Origin: Bacteroides sp.
Lineage (GTDB): Bacteria > Bacteroidota > Bacteroidia > Bacteroidales > Bacteroidaceae
Length of the DNA: 11,334 bases
NCBI GenBank assembly: GCA_019412865.1
Contig: DXOJ01000790.1
Coordinates: 1 to 11,334 of the forward strand
Reading direction: 5' to 3'
A program made the position numbers and the translations under genes. How positions within the stretch are numbered: position 1 is the first letter of the stretch; each line of letters starts with the position of its first letter. Positions 6,937 to 11,334 of the stretch are shown piece after piece. The notes below the pieces were generated by a model. It made no database searches and had not been told where the DNA came from. It worked only from the letters and a program-made list of their open reading frames with translations.

Positions 6937-8862
6937 ATGAATAATCGTTTATTAATTGCCGCTTTTGTAAGTATCTGCTTTTTGTCCGGTTCTTGCAAAA
7001 TATCATCCGGTCAGGGAAGTCGGTATGACTTCTCTTCTTTGGATTCTGTTATCCAAGGATGGGTAGACAAGGGATATTACCCCGGAGCATCCATTTGTGT
7101 AGTGAAGAATGATACCGTCATTTTTCAGAAGAACTATCGGGATTATACACCCGATACAAAAGTATATGTCGCTTCTGCCGGAAAATGGGTAGCGGCTGCT
7201 GTCATAGGCGCGGTGGTAGACCGTACTGATTTGGGATGGGATGATCCGGTAGAAAAATGGTTGCCGGAATTTAAAGACGATGCTAAAGGTAAGATTCTTC
7301 TCCGGCAATTATTATCCCATACATCAGGAGTACGTCCATATCTTCCCGAGCCCCGTGTAGATAACTATAATCATTTGGATTCGGCAGTCACTGAAATTCT
7401 CCCTTTGGATACAGTCTTTACTCCCGGCACTCGTTTTGAATATGGTGGACTTGCCATGCAAATTGCCGGAAGAATGGCAGAAGTGGCGATGGGAGAGGAG
7501 TTTGAGACTCTTTTTCAAGAACTGCTGGCGCAACCTTTGGAAATGAAAAACTCTCATTTTACCCCAATCAACACGGACGGCGGACATGCACCCATGTTAG
7601 GGGGCGGACTGTGTACTACAATGAATGATTATCTTCACTTCCTGTCCATGATTTATCACGATGGAATGTATAATGGCAAGCAAATTATATCAGCAGAAAC
7701 TGTGAAAGAAATGCAGGCCGACCAAGTGAAAGGCGCCATAATCCCTTCGAATAACTCGGATAATTATGTAGCGAAAGGACTGGGACAATCCCACAATGGA
7801 ATCTACGGATTAGGAGAATGGCGTGAATTAATAGATAAAAAGACAGGTGAAGCTTATCAGATTAGTTCACCGGGATGGGCCGGTGCTTATCCGTGGATAA
7901 ATAAACACGATAAAGTTTACGGATTCTTCATCTCCCATGTAGCAGGTTCTTCTGCTAAAGAAGACGGTTTTTCTTCTTTCTTTGGCAGCCCTGTCATTTC
8001 ACGGACCGTTTCAGAAATACTGAAAGGTAAGCCATTGGTTGTCAAACAAGGACGTATCAATGTAGGAAACGGCTCTCTATACTATGAGGAAGCCGGTCAG
8101 GGTGAACCGATCATCTTTGTACACGGTCATTCGCTTGACCATCGTATGTGGGATGAGCAATTTTTAGTGTTTGCGAAAAAGTATCATGTCATTCGCTATG
8201 ATTTAAGAGGATACGGCATTTCTTCTTCCCAAACAGAAGATTATCAATTTATGCATGTTGAAGATCTGGTTACTTTGATGGACTCTTTGCACATCAAGAA
8301 AGCGCATATCGTCGGACTTTCTTTGGGGGGATTTATCACTGCTGATATGTTGGCGTATTTCCCAGACCGGATGTTATCGGCTTTTTTAGCCAGTGGAAAC
8401 ATCCGAAAGTCCAAAGGTCCTAGTGAACCGATGACTAAAGAGGAAGCAAAGGTACGTGATGACGAAATAGCTGCCCTGAAAAAGAAAGGAGTGGAAGTGA
8501 TGAAGAAAGAGTGGTTTGAAGGATTAATGAAATCCGGTGGTAGCCAGCGTGAACGGATGCGTGTGCCTTTGTGGCAGATGATTGACGAATGGGATGCGTG
8601 GCAACCGCTACACAAAGAAGTACGGGTAGTAGCAGGGCTGGATGCTATTGAAGAATTGAAGAAGAGTCACCCTGCTGTACCTGCCTTAATTGTAGAAGGT
8701 CATTCTTCTGATAACAAATTTTCAAAAAATCCTCCCATATTGGAATATCTACCTAATGGAAAGCTGAAAATCATAGAGGATTGCGGGCACATGATGAATA
8801 TGGAGCGACCGGAGGAATTCAATGCAGCTTTAGAAGAATTTTTAATCAATATTGAACAGTAA
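6937..8862 (+). CDS. Beta-lactamase/esterase-like domain fused to alpha/beta-hydrolase, putative lipoprotein
   Basis: Two serine-hydrolase modules in one exported protein. The N-terminus is a hydrophobic signal with LSGSC (16-20), a slightly atypical lipobox, so Cys20 may be lipidated. Module 1 (about 33-360) is a class-C beta-lactamase/family VIII esterase-like domain: SxxK at 80-83 (Ser80, Lys83), tyrosine motif YGG (169-171), HTSG (128-131), GGGLCTT (222-228), and WAG (314-316) at the place of the WGG motif of family VIII esterases, not the KTG of true beta-lactamases. Module 2 (about 375-641) is a classical alpha/beta-hydrolase: oxyanion HGHS (396-399), elbow GLSLGG (460-465, Ser462), probable Asp592, and His618 in DCGHMMNMERPEEF. 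Both triads look complete. Being between GH127 and a lyase, it more likely de-esterifies glycan or phenolic side groups than confers drug resistance. The fusion is a single frame with no break. Spacing is 15 nt before and 21 nt after. Confidence 0.85.
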   Translation: MNNRLLIAAFVSICFLSGSCKISSGQGSRYDFSSLDSVIQGWVDKGYYPGASICVVKNDTVIFQKNYRDYTPDTKVYVASAGKWVAAAVIGAVVDRTDLGWDDPVEKWLPEFKDDAKGKILLRQLLSHTSGVRPYLPEPRVDNYNHLDSAVTEILPLDTVFTPGTRFEYGGLAMQIAGRMAEVAMGEEFETLFQELLAQPLEMKNSHFTPINTDGGHAPMLGGGLCTTMNDYLHFLSMIYHDGMYNGKQIISAETVKEMQADQVKGAIIPSNNSDNYVAKGLGQSHNGIYGLGEWRELIDKKTGEAYQISSPGWAGAYPWINKHDKVYGFFISHVAGSSAKEDGFSSFFGSPVISRTVSEILKGKPLVVKQGRINVGNGSLYYEEAGQGEPIIFVHGHSLDHRMWDEQFLVFAKKYHVIRYDLRGYGISSSQTEDYQFMHVEDLVTLMDSLHIKKAHIVGLSLGGFITADMLAYFPDRMLSAFLASGNIRKSKGPSEPMTKEEAKVRDDEIAALKKKGVEVMKKEWFEGLMKSGGSQRERMRVPLWQMIDEWDAWQPLHKEVRVVAGLDAIEELKKSHPAVPALIVEGHSSDNKFSKNPPILEYLPNGKLKIIEDCGHMMNMERPEEFNAALEEFLINIEQ

Positions 8863-8883
8863 AATGAAAAAGCAATAAATATC

Positions 8884-11151
8884 ATGAAACAAATAGTTCT
8901 ATGCCTGATCGGAATATTATTAGCATCGTTTGTATCTGCACAAAAGATAAATCATCCTTCACTTTTGTATACCCCTCAACGCATTCAGCAGGTAAAACAA
9001 CGTATGCAGAATGAACCGAAATTGCGGGAAGCCTGGGAGGATATTCAGAAAACCGCCGATGAAGCCTTACAAAAGAAAGATTTCAATCGGTTGGATTATT
9101 TGTCGTTGGCCTATTTGATGACGGATAATAAAGAGTATGCAAATATAATCAAAGAGATTCTTTTGAAAGCTGTGGAAGCCGAATCCTGGGGAGATATGGA
9201 AATGATGGCACGTATTCCAGTCTGGCGTTCGCAACTGGGCATGGCACATAAGAGCTTCCTTTCTGCCATAGGATATGATGCGGCTTATAACATAATGTCT
9301 TCTTCGGAAAGAAAAAAGATTGCCGAAGGCTTGAAACGATTGGCTGTAGAGCCTGCCTTGGGCGACTGGCTGTTGGAACCTGCCCGAATCCATTCTTTGA
9401 ACTCTATGGGACACAACTGGTGGACTTCCTGCGTATGCCAGGGTGGAATATTAGCATTAAGCCTACAGAATGAACTTCCCGAAGTAAAAGATTGGGTGGA
9501 GCAACTTCATGAATCACTACCCGAATGGTTTGACTTTGCAGGCGATGCCTTGCAGCAGAAAGCAAAGAGCTTTGATGAGGCCGGAGGAATGTATGAAAGT
9601 CTCAATTATGCAAATTTTGGTATTCAGGAAGCTCTTTTGTTTCGGATCGCCTGGATAAACACTCATCCGGGACAAAATCCCGGTGATATACCCCAATTAG
9701 CAAAACTTCCGAACTACTTTTCTCAAGTATGCTATCCCCGTACAGGTGTGCTGCATAGTTTGAATTTTGGTGATAGTCATAAGAACGTATCAGCAGAATC
9801 CAGTATGATGTTATTGTATGCATTGGGACTGAAAGACCCGACTATTCTGTGGTATATAGCCCAAGTAGAGCAAGGACAGCATCGTGATGGATTTTTCCTG
9901 AATCGTCCGATGGGCTTTCTCTATACCCCTGATTTGAGTAAAGCTCCCATAACTCCCGATTTGAAAACCTCACAGCTATTCTCGGATTTCGGTTGGGCCA
10001 CCATGCGTACTTCTTGGGAGAAGGATGCTACGATGCTTGCTGTGAAAAGCGGTCATACGTGGAATCATTCCCATGCGGATGCCAACTCCTTTATTGTTTT
10101 TCATAAAGGCGTTGATATTATCAAGGATGGAGGAAACTGCTGGTATCCCAATCCTGCCTATCGCAACTATTTTTTTCAAAGCCAGGCACATAATGTAGTC
10201 CTGTTCAACGGGGAGGGACAACCTCGTGAACAACAGTATAGCGGCTCTACTTTGCGAGGAAATCTTTATCATCTCTTGGATGCGGGCAATGTGAAATATG
10301 TTTTGGCCAATGGAACAGGTCCTGTCTCTAATAATTTCAGCCGTAACTTCCGTCATTTCCTGTGGATGGATAATGTGATTTATATGATCGATGATTTGAA
10401 GACACATAAGGTAGGACAGTTCGAATGGTTATGGCATACCAATGGAACTTATAAGAAATCGGGCATTGACGTGAATGTGACAAACGGAAATTCTTCAGTA
10501 GTCATCCGTCCTTTATATCCCCGCATGCTGGCTAAGTCCGATTTTGTGCACGACTATCCCGAAGATTTATATTGGGAAGAAATAGAAGCTCCTACGGAAG
10601 ATTTGAAAGGAACCGAAAAATATTATTCATTCCATTTACCAGCCGAGGTGAACCGTGTGAAAGGACTGACAGCTATTATTCTGAAAGACGCTCCCGATGA
10701 AAAAGACCTGCCTCAAATGGAAAGACGTGAAGGGCAGGACTGGATAGGGCTTCGTATCCGTCATAAAGGTAAAATTACCGATTTATATATCAACCAACTG
10801 GCGGACGGAAGATTAATGCACAGTAATTCATGGATTATGCCCGACGGCTGGATGACAGATGCTTATATGTTTGCAGTTTCTTACCCAGAAGGTACTGAAG
10901 CAAAGAACGCTAAGGACTTCTTTATTGCTTATGGAAGTGCATTGAGACGGGGTAATGAAACTTACTTTTCATCATTGGCTAAGCTGTTCGTTATTCAGAA
11001 AGCAGAAGATAAGAAACTTGATCTTTGGATAAACGGACAGCCGAAGATAAATACCACCTTTAGAAGCACAAAGAAGCCTGTGTCTGTAGAAGTGAATGAT
11101 AAGAAAATCCCGGTAGTTTATCAGAAATCGCAGGTGAAGGTGAAATTATAA
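8884..11151 (+). CDS. Secreted heparinase II/III-superfamily polysaccharide lyase
   Basis: Predicted exported lyase that would cleave a glycan next to a uronic acid by beta-elimination. Signal peptide residues 1-20 (cut near VSA|Q). The (alpha/alpha) toroid (about 25-345) carries SMGHNWWTS (174-182, His177) and EAGGMYESLNYANFG (232-246, with Tyr237 and Tyr242 as candidate catalytic tyrosines). The heparinase II/III-like beta-sandwich part (from about 365) has FGWATMRTSW (369-378), HSHADANSF (395-403), a KGVDIIKDGG strand (Asp415) and QAHNVVLF (434-441). His397, Asp415 and His436 could form the zinc site known from heparinase II; this is by motif, not structure. C-terminal beta domains complete a normal 755-aa length. 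PL family (12, 15, 17, 21, 27, 37, 39 or other) and substrate cannot be fixed from sequence alone; glycosaminoglycan is not implied, and the GH127 partner favours a plant glycan. It is last in the operon, ahead of the terminator at 11260. Confidence 0.85.
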   Translation: MKQIVLCLIGILLASFVSAQKINHPSLLYTPQRIQQVKQRMQNEPKLREAWEDIQKTADEALQKKDFNRLDYLSLAYLMTDNKEYANIIKEILLKAVEAESWGDMEMMARIPVWRSQLGMAHKSFLSAIGYDAAYNIMSSSERKKIAEGLKRLAVEPALGDWLLEPARIHSLNSMGHNWWTSCVCQGGILALSLQNELPEVKDWVEQLHESLPEWFDFAGDALQQKAKSFDEAGGMYESLNYANFGIQEALLFRIAWINTHPGQNPGDIPQLAKLPNYFSQVCYPRTGVLHSLNFGDSHKNVSAESSMMLLYALGLKDPTILWYIAQVEQGQHRDGFFLNRPMGFLYTPDLSKAPITPDLKTSQLFSDFGWATMRTSWEKDATMLAVKSGHTWNHSHADANSFIVFHKGVDIIKDGGNCWYPNPAYRNYFFQSQAHNVVLFNGEGQPREQQYSGSTLRGNLYHLLDAGNVKYVLANGTGPVSNNFSRNFRHFLWMDNVIYMIDDLKTHKVGQFEWLWHTNGTYKKSGIDVNVTNGNSSVVIRPLYPRMLAKSDFVHDYPEDLYWEEIEAPTEDLKGTEKYYSFHLPAEVNRVKGLTAIILKDAPDEKDLPQMERREGQDWIGLRIRHKGKITDLYINQLADGRLMHSNSWIMPDGWMTDAYMFAVSYPEGTEAKNAKDFFIAYGSALRRGNETYFSSLAKLFVIQKAEDKKLDLWINGQPKINTTFRSTKKPVSVEVNDKKIPVVYQKSQVKVKL

Positions 11152-11210
11152 ATTCTACAATATCGTTCTTGTATATATGCTGTTATCTTTTTCTAAGGTA
11201 GTAAATTCTT

Positions 11211-11251
11211 TATTTTTGTTACTCAAATATTTTTCAAATAACATTGAGTAA
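11211..11251 (+). promoter_or_regulatory. Promoter-like element and adjacent hairpin downstream of the operon
   Basis: TATTTTTG at 11211-11218 matches the Bacteroides -7 consensus exactly, 60 nt after the lyase stop. It is followed at once by an 8-bp inverted repeat (TTACTCAA 11219-11226 with TTGAGTAA 11244-11251) containing an inner 5-bp stem (11228-11232 with 11236-11240). No ORF follows before the terminator, so any transcript would be short and non-coding. The match may be chance in AT-rich DNA. Confidence 0.3.
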
Positions 11252-11259
11252 ATAATTTA

Positions 11260-11313
11260 ATCCCTTCGTATTTGTCTATGTGCATATAGAGAATACGAAG
11301 GGATGACTTTTTT
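11260..11313 (+). terminator. Rho-independent terminator of the three-gene operon
   Basis: A 13-bp perfect stem (11260-11272 with 11292-11304) encloses a second stem TCTAT/ATAGA, and is followed after GAC by six T residues (11308-11313). It lies 108 nt beyond the lyase stop codon. The minus side is also fairly T-rich (TTAAATTATTT), so it may serve a converging gene outside the window as well. Confidence 0.85.
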
Positions 11314-11334
11314 AATTATAAGTACTTCCTTTTG

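Noticed and set aside
6937..8862. Beta-lactam resistance gene
   Set aside because: SxxK and Tyr motifs are present, but the third motif is WAG, as in family VIII esterases, and the fusion partner and neighbours are glycan-degrading enzymes.
8884..11151. Heparin or chondroitin degradation
   Set aside because: Only the superfamily fold is recognised. No sulfatase, unsaturated glucuronyl hydrolase or kinase for glycosaminoglycan products is nearby.
1..11334. CRISPR array, tRNA/rRNA genes, insertion sequence or phage attachment site
   Set aside because: No spaced repeats, tRNA-like cloverleaf, transposase or flanking inverted repeats were seen when reading both strands.

Overview
The window looks like part of a Bacteroides chromosome (human gut type). 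The evidence is moderate-to-low GC, almost every protein being a secreted carbohydrate-active enzyme or esterase, GH97 and GH127-type enzymes (hallmarks of Bacteroidetes glycan-use loci), TAnnTTTG-type -7 promoter elements, and mostly weak Shine-Dalgarno sequences. No SusC/SusD pair, regulator or transporter is inside the window, so if this is a polysaccharide utilisation locus (PUL) only its enzyme part is seen.

Layout. (1) 27-3653, plus strand: a secreted GH97-like glycoside hydrolase, then 54 nt later a secreted 538-aa alpha/beta-hydrolase with an unassigned C-terminal part. (2) 3664-3705: a 16-bp perfect inverted repeat, probably a two-way terminator between convergent genes. (3) 3679-4822, minus strand: a two-gene cassette of a HipA-like kinase and an overlapping DUF3037 protein. 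The kinase gene is broken by one in-frame TAA at codon 36, where the ATP-binding lysine of the family is expected; the rest of the frame is open to its normal end. (4) 4823-4986: a divergent promoter region. (5) 4987-11151, plus strand: a tight three-gene operon (gaps 15 and 21 nt) of a GH127-type beta-L-arabinofuranosidase, a two-module protein joining a class-C beta-lactamase/family VIII esterase-like domain to an alpha/beta-hydrolase, and a heparinase II/III-superfamily polysaccharide lyase. (6) 11152-11334: a non-coding tail with a promoter-like element, a small hairpin and a strong intrinsic terminator.

Working together (inference): the plus-strand products all carry export signals and suit dismantling an esterified, arabinose-containing acidic plant glycan. 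Three separate predicted serine-hydrolase sites would remove ester groups, the lyase would cut at uronic acids, and GH127 and GH97 would trim terminal sugars. The HipA-like/DUF3037 pair is functionally unrelated and sits between the two enzyme groups.

The most distinctive observations are the nonsense codon in the kinase, the dual-hydrolase fusion, and the lyase and 538-aa hydrolase, whose families I could not pin down from sequence alone.
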